Positions 21,800 through 32,992 of a DNA stretch of 64,000 bases are shown one piece after another (the first letter of the stretch is position 1; each line of letters begins with the position of its first letter). The position numbers and the translations under genes are program-made. Source of the stretch: Coriolopsis trogii (taxonomy: Eukaryota > Basidiomycota > Agaricomycetes > Polyporales > Polyporaceae); contig JAHYIO010000002.1 of assembly GCA_020543525.1 (NCBI GenBank), positions 310,001 to 374,000 of the forward strand, written 5' to 3'. A model generated the notes under the pieces. It ran no database searches and was not told the origin of the DNA. It saw only the letters and a program-made list of their open reading frames with translations.

Positions 21800-23609
21800 C
21801 CTTCACGTGTACGTGTACGTACCTTGATTCCCATACAAGTTCCCAAGTAGTACGTGGCGACGGCGCGTGGATGAGTCCGGGGACTGAACGTGTGCCAGCG
21901 CATCAAGCCGTCCGCACAGAAGCATGGCGACAGCACCTGACGCGAGGTAGACACGGACGATCTGGTCGGGCATGTCAGGCAGAGGATTCTCCGTGTTCGT
22001 CATAGGGTCCCGAAGGGATCGCAGAGGGGTGGGTGAGCGCGAGTGCCGTGGAGCAAGTAGACACTGGTGGCGCTGGCACGAGCTCTGTGACAGAGGGTAT
22101 GAGGCAGGCGTGTGCAAAGGTGTCGAGGCCACAAGTCGTGATCATGAGCTGCATCGTCTGGGCGTTCTTGCCGCCGTTGTCGGGGAAGAACTCGTAAGTC
22201 GCCGTCGCCGCACCAGGGGGCGCTCCGCAGCGGAATACCAACGCTGCTTCTGCATGTGGAGCCGAGACCACGCGCACGGCCTTGGGCGGTGTATGGTCTT
22301 TGATCGTTGCTTGAGAATGCGAGCGGAGGTGTCGTCGAAGATGGCGCTGTACGGCTTGACGGAAGGGGTGACGGAACCGATGTTGTCGCCATAGCTGACG
22401 GCCCACGTTTCCAGATGTGAGAGGCGCAGAAGACGTTGGTGACAACACCCATGGTCTCTGCCTTGCGGGAGGCCATGTCGTGAACGGCACCCATGGCGGG
22501 GTGCTGGCGGAACGTGTCGGCGGTGCCTGTATACTCGTACGGATGTAGACCTTCTCGAGGTTTCCAATGGCATGAGACTGACGTGAATGGACAAGAATGA
22601 TGCGGGAAAGGGCACGCACCGTCAAGACGCTGCTGACCTGCGTGTTTGCTACTTTGCAATAAGCCACCGGGCATAAGAGACGGGCGACTCCTGGGGCTGG
22701 GAAAGAGCGAGGGAGGAAAGCTGGCGGTTGATCATCGTGACGGTACCGCAAGAGAGAGAGTACGACGGTAGAGTTGGCGTCCTGGAGACAAGTGCTCGCT
22801 CATGTCTGCGGCTAGAGCGCTGTTAGTCCGCGGGCGTGCTGTGCTCGAATGACTTCAGCTTCTCCTCCCGAGGGGAACACGGACGTACGTACGTTCTCGC
22901 GCGAATCGTGTTCGTCTCGACGTCCTCGTCCATGCTCTTCGCCGGGTACCGGTGGGACGCTCATGGCACTGCGGTTGCGATCCTTGCAAATGAGGAGGAG
23001 GAGGATGTCCTCGTCCGTGTACGGCGCCTTGATGGCTCGGATATTGACCTGTCTTAGTCTGTAGGTTAAAGAAAGTCCGCTAGGCACACTCCTCGCAACA
23101 TACCCACGGTCGCGCGGCTTTGGCGACACTGGTCCCGCGCATTCCGCTGACGTCCGGTAGGAATATGGCGAGATGAAGATGTTGTATGTGGGGAGCATTC
23201 AGGGAGGAAGCTTGCATACAGTACGGATAGGGCGGATGCCTTCAGGGCTAGCTGCGACAATGTGGGATACAGCTCAGTGTCGGGACCCAGTTCGTGTGTG
23301 GCAACAGCGAGGGTGAGGTCTCGGAGCGAGGATGGGACAAGGCGCCTGTGCGAAGCTCTGCGCCTCCAGCTCTTCAAGTCCATTGGCATGAAGCTGGCGG
23401 TCGTCTTCGCCTTCATGCGCGGACCGGGACGGCAGTGGCAGAAGGCGAGGGGCGGGGGGAGAAGTCGAGCGTCGTGTGGCAGGCGCGAAGTCGACGGCGG
23501 CATCCGTGCGTGGGCCGTGGGCCGTCTCGAGATTCCGCGCATGAGGTGGAGCTGGATGGACGACGTCAGTCAAGAGAGAAGGCGCGGGCGCTGCCGTTCG
23601 CTGGCGTCG
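21800..23609 (-). pseudogene. Decayed unassigned coding region, cassette right part, U1
   Basis: Coding-like peptides lie on the minus strand but in changing frames without obvious splice sites: DLTLAVATHELGPDTELYPT and ALKASALSVLYASFLPEC (near 23,200-23,330); RAIKAPYTDEDILLLLICK (near 23,000); YTGTADTFRQHPAMGAVHDM (near 22,500); YGDNIGSVTPSVKPYSAIFD (near 22,350); ATYEFFPDNGGKNAQTMQLM (near 22,180). This looks like one or two frameshifted former genes. The family was not recognised. Near-identical copies sit at 37,750-39,557 and 48,570-50,387. Confidence 0.4.
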
Positions 23610-23933
23610 GAGCTCAAGGATGCCAGATATATTCATCACACACGCCCACTACTGGAGTCTCTAACGGCATCATCGGCTCAACCTGTTGCACAGCATCTGC
23701 GGTTGGTATCGGTCCTCGGCAGTGCTGTGCACTTATGTACTCGACCACAATTAGCTATAAGGATTCACTCACGCCGTCCGAAACCCTCTCACACTCGACC
23801 ACTACCTTGGACACCGATAGCAACCTGGTAAGTTGGATGGTTCAAGTGTGCATCTGCTGCTGACGTCTCTTCCTCATGGAGGTTTGATTATGTTTCTCTC
23901 GCGTTAGTGAGTGTAGTCAGCAACAAGCAAATT

Positions 23934-24393
23934 ATGTCCATGATTCTGATGGTTCGTGCACAGACGCTTGCCGTGCTTGCTGGCATCGGTTTCGCGGTGT
24001 ACAGCGTGAGGAGAGCCATGTCCGGCGCTGTAGACGCTACAAAAGACTCGTGAGTTCGCGACTGTGCAAAGCATTGGGACATTGACCCGACTCGGACTGT
24101 GAACTTCAGGTTGAAGAACAAGGGCTTGAACGTCTCCAAACACGGCCTCTCGGTCAAGACCGACAAGAGGTTCGACCGGGAGCAGTATCTGGACGCTACG
24201 CAGCGGTCAGTTCGTTGGTCTTCGTTTACGGCCTTACTGACGTGCAGGTTGCACTTACAGGGGATTCATCAAAGCGTACAACGCATCCTCCGGAGGCAAC
24301 CAGGCCCTGAAAGCTACTCCGTCGTCAGACTCGGAGCAGGGGTCGGGTAAAAAGCACAAAATCTGGCGTCGGAGGGAGACCGTGGAGAAGTGA
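23934..24393 (+). CDS. Small single-pass membrane protein 'SMP', copy U2
   Basis: The same exon structure and predicted protein as the U1 copy (hydrophobic LAVLAGIGFAVYSV, then KHGLSVKTDKRFDREQYLDA, then the basic end). One difference at the second splice junction (CGCAGCG against CGCAACG) is silent (Gln). The last exon starts GGGATTC instead of TGGATTC and still gives RGFIKAYN. The copy appears intact. Confidence 0.62.
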
Positions 24394-24596
24394 AAGCTCC
24401 TCGTTCCTCCTGTACTCCTCCGCAGACCTCACTTCTTGGCAGATTCCGGGACTTGGGCATTGATGTTAGGCGGACTCTTACGGACTATAAACTGTATCCA
24501 ATATATAACTATTGACCCGTCCGCTGCGTTGATTCGCGAGACTTAACCATCGGGCCTCCGCTGCATCGCTCTCCAGATGAGGACAGATGGTTCCCA

Positions 24597-25703
24597 CACT
24601 ATGGCGCAAAATACCCTTAGTTTCTCGCGGTTGTACCTTGAGAAATGTCCGTTCACCGGTAGCACCCTCTGTTTTGGTACAAACTGGTGATTGTGTGGTC
24701 GCGCCCTTACCCTGCATTTCTACAGCAACACCCTCATCGGCTCTTTCCGGCGCTTTGAGACTCCGCTTCAATGGACTTGGAGTCGCAATTTGCAGTTGCC
24801 TCCTGCTCATCGACGTCCTCCTCGCAGCTCGCTCAAGCCTGTCGACGTCGTCACTAGTCTATCGGGCGGTGTGGCATTCTGTTATATCTCTCTGTTTGGA
24901 TCTGGACACCTTCTCTGGGCTGCAATCAGTGCTCGTCTGGGACTGGGACTATCTGATACCTGGGAACTCGTCGCTATCTGGTGTCTGGGAGGCTAAACTT
25001 ATGGCTGAGCTCTCTCTTCTCCGGTTCTGGCCCCTAGCTACAACTTGGCTTCTGTGGATCTCAGGCTTTGCTCCATGCTAGTATCCAGCCCCGCTCGCAT
25101 AACAGTCTTCATGCTGGCAGTGACTGGTACGTTTACGAAGTTTGGTATGATAGGTTGTAGATACTGATGAGTGCCAGCAGGGGGACGACGTCTTGTGCCG
25201 CAAATCGACTAGGGTAGCAACAGGCAGCGGCTATGTAGTAAGTGATTGTCTTGTAAGCTCACCAGGTCCTGGCGCTAGTGCATGGCTATCATGCAAGAGG
25301 ACGAGGGAAGGGAGCCGTTGACACCGCCAGGATGAGGTGGTGCATTCCTGCCTGGTACAGTCTACGTTGTTGGCGCGCCAATGGACCTGTTAGCTATGGG
25401 TTGTGTGTCCAACATGTTTTGTACTACGTTCACATACGCTCCATGTTCCATATTCAATAGAATATGTCATCTATGTTGCAATATGTATTGGTGTGCCAGC
25501 GTACCTGATACCGAGGTGGAACCGTGCATTTTCCACAATCAGCAGTAACAGAACGTCCTTTTTTGCGTGTCTCATTTCGCTGTTGATTTTTCAGGGTACA
25601 AAACCAAATGCTAACCTCGTATTTTCAGAGGTTTGCAGTGAATATCCTGGGTTACACAAGTGATATTTACAGTGGGAAATCACCGGTGGCAAAGCCCATA
25701 GTG
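24597..25703. mobile_element. Non-autonomous CACTA-like element, 1,107 bp (U2)
   Basis: U1 and U4 have the empty site GGTTCCCAGATGTCC. Here the DNA is split by a segment that begins CACTATGGCG and ends CGCCATAGTG-like (CCCATAGTG), with the 3-bp target CCA repeated on both sides (24,594-24,596 and 25,704-25,706). Ends beginning CACTA and a 3-bp target duplication are the signature of CACTA (EnSpm/CMC) elements; the visible inverted ends are short (8 bp, then imperfect). The inner 164-codon plus frame (24,587-25,081) is hydrophobic in part but shows no transposase motif, so the element would be non-autonomous. Confidence 0.78.
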
Positions 25704-26198
25704 CCAGATGTCCCTCGTCGTTCCGAGGTTGTCGGCGGAGAGTTGAGTCGATGATGTGCGGCCCGCCCAATGTCGAACGCGGACATCTGTCCGCAGAGCT
25801 GATGGGCATCAAGCATCGTAGCTACCACCATGCACGTCTGCGCACTCACGTTCATGCTCCTCAGCGTTTGGGATTAACTCTGCATAGCTCGCCCTTCTAC
25901 TGATGGTGATGCCAACAAGCTCGAATTCGGTGAGCATGCAGTCGGACGCGCGACCACTTGTTCGCCCATCTCCTTTTTTCTTCCGTCCCCTCACCTCAAG
26001 CCCTGGCCGACCGCGCGACGGAGGCTGAGAGCTTCGGCAGTGGCAGACGGCGTGAGACGAGCGTTTTCATTCATTTGGGCGAGCCGGTGTCGTTGAAGAC
26101 GCGTGCAAGAGGCGCAGTGGCTTTCTTCTTTTCATTTTCCTCCATCTACCCGTTGGCTTTTTTCTTCATCTCCTCCTCTCTTGGTTGCTTGTCTCACC

Positions 26199-27952
26199 AT
26201 GGCCGACGACAACGTTGCCGACATCCTCTCGCCGACGAGCCCTTCGATGGCCAGCGCAGTCTTTGGCAGTGCGCCACGCCCCCGCCGGCCAAGCACCCCC
26301 AAGTCGCCGCCAGCAGGCCTCTCGCAGCCTGGGACCCCTTCTCGAGTAGAGAAAGCCCTGCCGACTGTCCCAAGGTCCACGCCAGCGAAGTCGTCCATGC
26401 ACAAGAAGCCCCTGCCGCGCCCACAACCTGGCAAGAGGCCCGACAGTCCTGACGTCGATGTCATCTTAGCACGCACCCCGCGCCCGCGACGCAAGTCCTC
26501 AGTCACGTTCAACAACCCTCCTATCGCCAAGGGGAAGGCGGGGGCGTCAGGAGCGGTGCCGTCGAGCTGGAAGGGCCCGAAAGGCCAGGACGACGAAGAT
26601 GAGTCTCTCATCTCGGGGTACGGCGAAGCGCTTCAGAAGGACGAGGGGAGTGATGATGAGGGGAGCGAGTCGGACTCGAGCATCGACATACACACTCCTT
26701 TACCGTACGTCCCCTTCTACGATATCATTGATCCATTTGTCGGCCTAAGCACCACACATAGCCACCTCATGTTCCGCGATGGCTTGCTGTCACCTCGGTC
26801 GAAGCTCCTGCCCGGCGGGGGAACCTCGACGCTCTCCTTATACATCGAAGAGAACGACGAGGAGCAGGGGAAGCGCGCGAATAGCGTTCTTAGTTTGGCT
26901 TCGACAGGTACGTCTAACACGCGGTGTTCCTGGTTGGCGAGATCGAAGTGCTCACGCCTTCGGATGGATTGTAGCGACCAGCACCATGACCAAGTCTGGG
27001 ATCTTCAGAGATCCTCGAGACACTGAACGGCGAAGGAACAGGCATCGGGATCAGACCCTCCTCCGTGCCGGAATGGGCCTCACTACGGGGCTCGGATGGA
27101 GCGACAGTGAAGACGAGGATGCGCCCTCACTACTCACCCGACGGCTCATCACCACAAACAGTTCGCGCCAAACGTCCATGTACTCGTCGATGTCTCGCGC
27201 GCCGTCTCAGCTTTCCAAGTCGACGTCCGTCGGGAACTTGTCCAACGCGCCTCCGTCCTACTCTCCCGGGCCTCGCCCAGGCGCAAGACGGCTCTCTAGG
27301 TCCACGTCGACCAGTTTCACCCAGAGTCGTCTGAGCACCGCGGACACGGAAAGCATCATGTCCATAGAGGCGCTTCGTCCTACGCGGAGCCGCACGCAGT
27401 CGAACGCGTCCGCAAGCTCGATTGTGTCCAGTGCCTCGCGCGACTCAAGCGGTCCAGCACAGTCAGTGACGAGCTCGCAGGCTACTAGTTCTTCTCGCGC
27501 GACTGTTCCGCGTCCGCTCCGTCTCCCGCAGACCGCAGGGACACTGCCGCCCTCGGTCACACGAACCACCTCCGCCATTGCGGAATCCCGTCCCCCAGTG
27601 ACCTCCGCGAGCACGAGGATCGCGAGCACGGGCGGCGTGGCACGCCCGCGCAACCGCACACTTTCCAACCCTGGCTCCCGCCCAACGAACGTGTCCACGT
27701 CCTCCCGCCCCTCGGCATCCTCGCGCATCGTGCCCCCGCGCTCGGTCTCGACGTCCGTCATGGCCCCTGTTCGGTCGTTGTCGTCCTCGGTGAGCGCGGG
27801 CGCGCTCGCGAGTCGCAGCCACGACCCGTTGTCCGAGTTCCCGCTGCCTCCGTCTTCGCCTATCCCACCGTTCGCGGGTCGCCTGAGCGCGAATACGGCG
27901 ACGTCACCGGTGGCGGCTCCAGGGGTGGGTCCTATGGGCGTCCCGTGCTGAA
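26199..27952 (+). pseudogene. Gene X copy U2, 3' truncated and frameshifted
   Basis: Starts at ATG 26,199 in the same context as the other copies, with both introns present. The first intron has the class-beta 3' end. Near 27,939 one A is missing (TATGGGCGTCC against TATGGGACGTCC in the other copies), so the frame ends shortly after GVGPMG at about 27,951. The native C-terminus is absent anyway, because the DNA switches to the cassette at 27,982. Not expected to give the native protein. Confidence 0.75.
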
Positions 27953-27981
27953 CACGGTGGGGACGGGGACGGGGATGGTGT

Positions 27982-29451
27982 GTTGCATGGACGCGCGCGG
28001 CGGGATCTCGGCTGGAGGGTATCTGTGCGGCGAATCTTCCGGATTGACGAGCTGTCTCTGTACAAGAAGTGGAATGCTAGGAATGCTGGTGGGGGTTTGT
28101 ACATGTGGAATGCTGGTAGGTCTCTGTACATTTGGAAGGCCAGCGTCCGAATGGGCGCATTTGTCCTGCAATTCACACCGTGTGCCGGAGGACAGACTCA
28201 GAGACATGGTGAGGATACTCACCCAGAGACAGACTGCAGCGTACACCCAGGTGTCGTATCACACACAGCTCGCAGCTCGCAGCTCACGAATGAGGCGTGC
28301 ATGATGGGCGTCTACTGCACATACGCGACGCGCCGACATCGACGCGTCTTGTTTCTTGCCACCATGACCGCGGCCGCTCTGGACCACGGAAATACTTAAG
28401 GGCTACATATCTACTCAGACTCTCGCTGCCGCATCACCGGGCCTCTCTGACGTCTCAGCCTGCTCACTGGCCCGACGCGACTCTGGTACCCACCCAATCG
28501 TCACCCGGACGCATCCCTCGCCACTGCCATCACCCGGCCACGAACTCGTCCTCTGGTTCTAGTGGAACACTCGCACCTTGCTCGGTGCGTGCCGTATGGT
28601 GACGGACGCTATCCGAGAGGACATGCCCGAGCAGTCGCACCACTGGCAGCTCAAAGCAGCGCTAGCGGTTCGCCTCCTCTGCGAGTGTCGAAGATGTCCA
28701 CCGTGGGAGCATGGAAACTGAGGCACTGGCGACCCTTTGCTCTGACTCCCTCTCTTCCTGCACGGATCCCTGAACCAAGCAAAGGTACGTCAGCAATGAA
28801 AGCAACTGCTGCAGAGTGTGGGAGAGTACAGTATGTGGATGTTGTCGAATAGAGACTGTACTCACATAGCTGGCACGGCTGGAGCCGGCGTGGACGCACA
28901 CACACCATAACCTTTGCCGTGAAGAACTCTCTTGCTCTTGCATGCCAGTACACATCTGCACCCGTCCGTTGAGAGCGCCGCGGAGATGATGCGAATGAAA
29001 CGACGACGAACGACCAGGGAGAGGGTGTGGGAAATGGCGATGACCGTCTGCATGAGATATCCCAACGTCCGTTGTCACCCTGTGGTGTGAATGCAAAGAT
29101 GTGGAACATGGACGTGCCTGAAACTGCGTACAGGAGAACGTGTGGTGGCATGAATCTATGTCCCGCATCAATGCCGTTAACTTGAGAGGTGATGCAGCCC
29201 GGACCGGGGCAGAGGCATGTGGTGTGTAGATAGGAGAGTGAGTGCAATGTGCTGAGCTGCACAAGCCCCGAAGCCAGGGCAAGTGGCGCAGAGGGACCTG
29301 CGAAAGGCTGGGTAGGTCATAGTGATGGCTGTAAGCCGCTGCGTGCATTGATACGGGAATGGGTTGACATCCGAGGCAGGTGGGTGAAGGACGTTAGGCT
29401 GCATGTCGAGGAGATATATGGGAGTGTTGCACGGCTCACCTAGGAATAGTC
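27982..29451. other. Cassette left part, U2: no recognised gene
   Basis: The same sequence as 15,871-17,351 with class-beta variants (for example TCAGCAATG and GGCACGGCTGG). A missing A at about 29,000 (GAAACGACGACG against GAAAACGACGACG) is one of many single-base indels in this unit. Confidence 0.55.
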
Positions 29452-29706
29452 ATGGCGGAATATGTTGGGGTCGACATGGTGCTGCAGATCAGAGGGCGGT
29501 TGGTCAACATGACAAGAGGGCAGCATTCAGTCATCGAGGAGGTGGTCGTACGAGTGGTCCACAAACATGGGGGCAGATATCTTGGCGTGAACCGAGTGCC
29601 TGCAGTTGCCGAGGATATGTTTGTGACTGTTGTCCCACATGTCCAAATGTTCGGGTATGCTCCATTTTCCGAGAACCCCGCTCATTTCGCTTGCTTGCTT
29701 GCATAA
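29452..29706 (+). CDS. 84-codon ORF of the cassette, copy U2
   Basis: MAEYVGVDMVLQIRGRLVNM, then ..VIEEVVVRVVHKHGGRYLGV and ..FVTVVPHVQMFGYAPFSENP. No family was recognised. In U1 the hAT-like element has inserted inside it, and in U2' indels break it. Its hydrophobic beta-type pattern is compatible with a real small protein or an exon, but coding is unproven. Confidence 0.3.
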   Translation: MAEYVGVDMVLQIRGRLVNMTRGQHSVIEEVVVRVVHKHGGRYLGVNRVPAVAEDMFVTVVPHVQMFGYAPFSENPAHFACLLA

Positions 29707-29795
29707 TCAATTCTTACGTTTCAAACGGCATTGTCCAAGATAGGTGCAGCAGTGCACTGTTCAAGCTCAGATAACTATAGGTAAACAACCACGAA

Positions 29796-30502
29796 CTAGT
29801 TCTCAAATTCAGAGATGGGGTCTTCCGAGAGCTCCCTGTGAGCAGCCGACTGCCCTGCACCCTCCTCCACGCCCGTGTCCTCAATTAATTTGGCACTCTT
29901 AGGGCCGTTCCACTGGTAGCGAGTCTTCTTCAGCTGCCCATGCTCGTCATAGCGTGGAAGCCGCCGTCCAATATCGCGCCGGCCATAGTTGAGAGGTGGG
30001 GCAGGGAAGAGCGGACCTGGAGCAGCTGCCCGTGCATTCAACCTTGCATCAGCGACCTCTTCATCGGATGCACGTGTGAAGTAGAGCCGGTTAGTGTTGA
30101 GAAGGCAGAGGAGAGTGCGCATCTCATGCGTCCGCATCTTGCTCGGGTTACGGAAGATGTATTCCGGCGGCCATCCAACAATTTCAGCCGGTGCGGCATG
30201 AAAATGAAGTCACGGAAGTCTGTGACTGTCCAATGCATTTTCGCATCACGGTCTCCAGAAGCATCGGCTGTGCAACGGCATGTGAGCGTGACATCCCGGG
30301 CGCTGTAGAGAATATACGGATACATACCAAGTGCGGCATTCATGCGGGAGCGCAAGGATCCACGTATTGCTCCGGTCTGAGTGGCATATTGCCGTTGGAT
30401 GGTTGGATGAGAGGCAGGGATGGGTGATGGCTGGTGCCGTCCGGTGCAGAGAATCTGAGAGGAAACAGTCTGAAGCATCTCCGGATTATGCTGAGACCTC
30501 AA
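29796..30502 (-). pseudogene. Hypothetical 235-aa protein, copy U2, frameshifted
   Basis: Homologous to 18,953-19,660. A C is missing near 30,180 (CCAACAATTTC against CCAACCAATTTC), and two more indels occur near 30,429 and 30,465. The frame is therefore split into 30,038-30,502 and 29,796-30,137. These indels sit in homopolymers and may be sequencing errors rather than decay. Confidence 0.6.
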
Positions 30503-30597
30503 ACAATGAGGCTGCCGAGTATTTAACAGATGGGAGGACAGGCAAAAGGTATATGTTTGCTATTGGAACAGAGTGAACGGACCAGCTCTGTGTGAAG

Positions 30598-31045
30598 ATG
30601 CTGATCTTTGTGAAGACCCTGGCAGGCAAGACAATTGCCCTCGAGGTCATTATCTGCCAAATTTGCGCTACTCTGAGTTTCTGAATTCATGTCTACAGCA
30701 CAATTATGGTCAACACTGTAGACAGTCTTCAGTGCATTGTTTATCACCGCTTGTGCACACTGGTACTACCAGCCTCTGTTTGCCATCTCATGCCCAGGGA
30801 GCACAACGGCAGCCTGTGATCTCATCCAGGCCAATATGCAAATCGCTTCACAAGACACCAAAAATAAACATGGAGCGGACCAAGGGCGCATGAAACACTC
30901 GCTTCGCTTCAGGCTGCTTCTTTCTCGCCTGTTCAATATTGAGAGCCGGCCATGTACACACGCATGTCCGCCGGCAAGTCAAGAACCACATTGCCCTTCA
31001 ATCAGAAGGGAATCTATTTATGAGATGGTCGGCAAACCAGTGTGA
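30598..31045 (+). pseudogene. Ubiquitin-derived relic, copy U2
   Basis: ATG at 30,598 again gives MLIFVKTLAGKTIALEV, followed by the same interruption. Extra single-base losses further on (AATATGCAAATC; GGGCGCATG; TTGCCCTTC) shift the later pieces. Confidence 0.58.
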
Positions 31046-32930
31046 CAATCCAAAACCTGGCAATCCAGCATCAACCGCTGCGCAGCAGGGCCAACTGGTG
31101 TGGTTGAAAGTACGTACACTAGCAGACAAGATATCTCACCTGCAATCCTTTCTCTTCAGGCATCCCGGATCCCAGGCTTCTGTGCCTCGGAGCCTGTCCC
31201 TGTCCTGCACTGTGCTGTGTGTCGGTCGTCAGTTTAGACTTGTCTCTGGTGCTACATTCCAATGCCGAGACGCAGTCCTGGTCGGCCGGAAAATGAATTG
31301 AATATGAGTGGAATGGTCAGGAAGCAAAATGAGCGGAGTGCGTGAGTGAATGCTTAGCGAGACAGACAGACACACCGCTTGTGAGAAGAAGACGGAGAGT
31401 CAGAGAAGACCATGCCCGGCGCGCGCATTTTCGGTCGACTGCTATTGCTACCAACTACACGGGGAGTCTAAACTCTGCTCCATCCGAGTCGCGTGCGTCG
31501 GCGGAACAACAGGGGCACATGGAGAGCCCTGACAAGCACAGAATATTTAGAGTCAAAGTCGTCCAGCAATTACGAGCAAGGCACGAGCAACCAAGCGAAC
31601 CGAGGAGTAGCACGAGAAGTACGAGGCGAGACGGAGCGCGTACTGCGCGCCGGCGTCACGAACATCATGGGCGTAATGAGCAAAGTGCCGTGGACATAGC
31701 GTGATCACCGTACTCGGACCGGACACATAGTGCGAACCAGATGGAGGCCGCCATCCTGACCTGCTCTGACACATTGGCATCTGGTCCGTGCACGAGCGGC
31801 GGACCATTTAGGACGGGAGAAAGCAGAGAGTGAGGACCCATCCCTCGTCCTCGTGTGTCCTACTTTGCCCGTGAGGTTGGCCCAGCATGGGCTGCTATGT
31901 GAGTTGTGAGCACTCGTCGTCTGCATACACGAATCTAGGCGTACTGACTGGCTGTGATAGCCCTGCCCGTCTGTCTCATTGTCGACGAGGCTTCATCGGA
32001 TGACGACTCTGGTGAGCGTCGCATTCGTCGTCACAAAGGCTTCATCTCACTCACTGATATTGCACGCAGCGGCGTCGTCTCACCCTTGACCCGCAACAAT
32101 GGGACGCCGCGGCGCGGGGGACACGATCAGTGTTCGGTTCGTATCTTGTTACCGACTCCGTATTGATCAATCTCGCTGACGGTCCGAGATTGTCAGAGAA
32201 ACGGCAGGACTCGGCACCGTCCTGATCTGCCTGAGCTCCGACAACGTCCGCTGGATGGGGAACGTAAGCGTTCCGATTCAAGTTGAAAGAGCAGAATTCA
32301 TACGTACTTGTCTTGACCGGTCTAGAGCCCTGACCGTTTCGTTGCCGACGAGGCTACATCGGATGACAACTCTGTGAGTGCCGCGTACCGTGTGACGGAA
32401 GGTGTTGTCTCATTACGGCTACGTGCAGTGGTCGTCCTGGAGTGGGCCCACAATGACGGGATCGGGCCTGCCACGTTTGCCGCGGACTCGGAGTCGTTCC
32501 GTGCGTATCTCGCTGAGCGCGTGTGTATTAATGTCTGACTGTCTACACAGGTGGAGGAGACGGCACGACACCGTCCTGATCTGTCTGAGCTCCGACGACG
32601 TCGAGGGTCCGAGCCGCGCCGTCCTTCACGTGTACGTACCTTGATTCCCATACAGGTTCCCAAGTAGTACGTGGCGACGGCGCGTGGATGAGTCCGGGGA
32701 CTGAACGTGTGCCAGCGCATCAAGCCGTCCGCACAGAAGCATGGCGAACAGCACCTGACGCGAGGTAGACACGGACGATCTGGTCGGGGCATGTCAGGCA
32801 GAGGATTCTCCGTGTTCGTCATAGGGTCCCGAAGGGATCGCAGAGGGGTGGGTGAGCGCGAGTGCCGTGGAGCAAGTAGACACTGGTGCGCTGGCACGAG
32901 CTCTGTGACAGAGGGTATGAGGCAGGCGTG
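31046..32930. other. Cassette middle part, U2, indel-rich
   Basis: Matches 20,211-22,100 of U1 but carries a single-base loss about every 50-100 bp (for example AGACTTGTCTC, GGAGAGTCAG, GCGCATTTTCG, AAGTGCCGTGG). It includes the diverged tandem pair at 31,960-32,605. It ends at the U2/U2' junction. Confidence 0.55.
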
Positions 32931-32992
32931 AGGGGTGGGTCCTATGGGACGTCCCGTGCTGAACACGGTGGGGACGGGGACGGGGATGGTGT
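32931..32992 (+). pseudogene. Gene X 3' fragment at the U2/U2' junction
   Basis: About 62 bp of gene X (GVGPMGRPVLNTVG) joined on the left to the decayed cassette region. A 20-residue remnant with no start; it continues in frame into the same chimeric tail as in U1. Confidence 0.8.

Larger units (their letters stand above)
12625..23609 (+). repeat. Array unit U1 (complete, with hAT-like insertion)
   Basis: A unit of 10,985 bp, or about 9.7 kb without the mobile element and its target duplication. Order: SMP gene, gene X (3' truncated), cassette. It carries class-alpha markers shared with U4: no CACTA-like element before gene X, and the gene X intron ending ACCGCATATAG. Confidence 0.93.
23610..32930 (+). 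repeat. Array unit U2 (truncated, with CACTA-like insertion)
   Basis: Starts at the second GAGCTCAAGGATGCC. It carries class-beta markers: the CACTA-like element, the gene X intron ending CACCACACATAG, and ATAGCAACCTG in the SMP 5' exon. It breaks off at GGCAGGCGTG (32,930), inside the decayed region, and is joined directly to the gene X 3' segment of U2'. Confidence 0.92.

Noticed and set aside
22812..23542. Intact minus-strand genes of 128-158 codons in the cassette right part
   Set aside because: Coding-like peptides change frame between neighbouring ORFs without usable splice sites; treated as a decayed gene instead.
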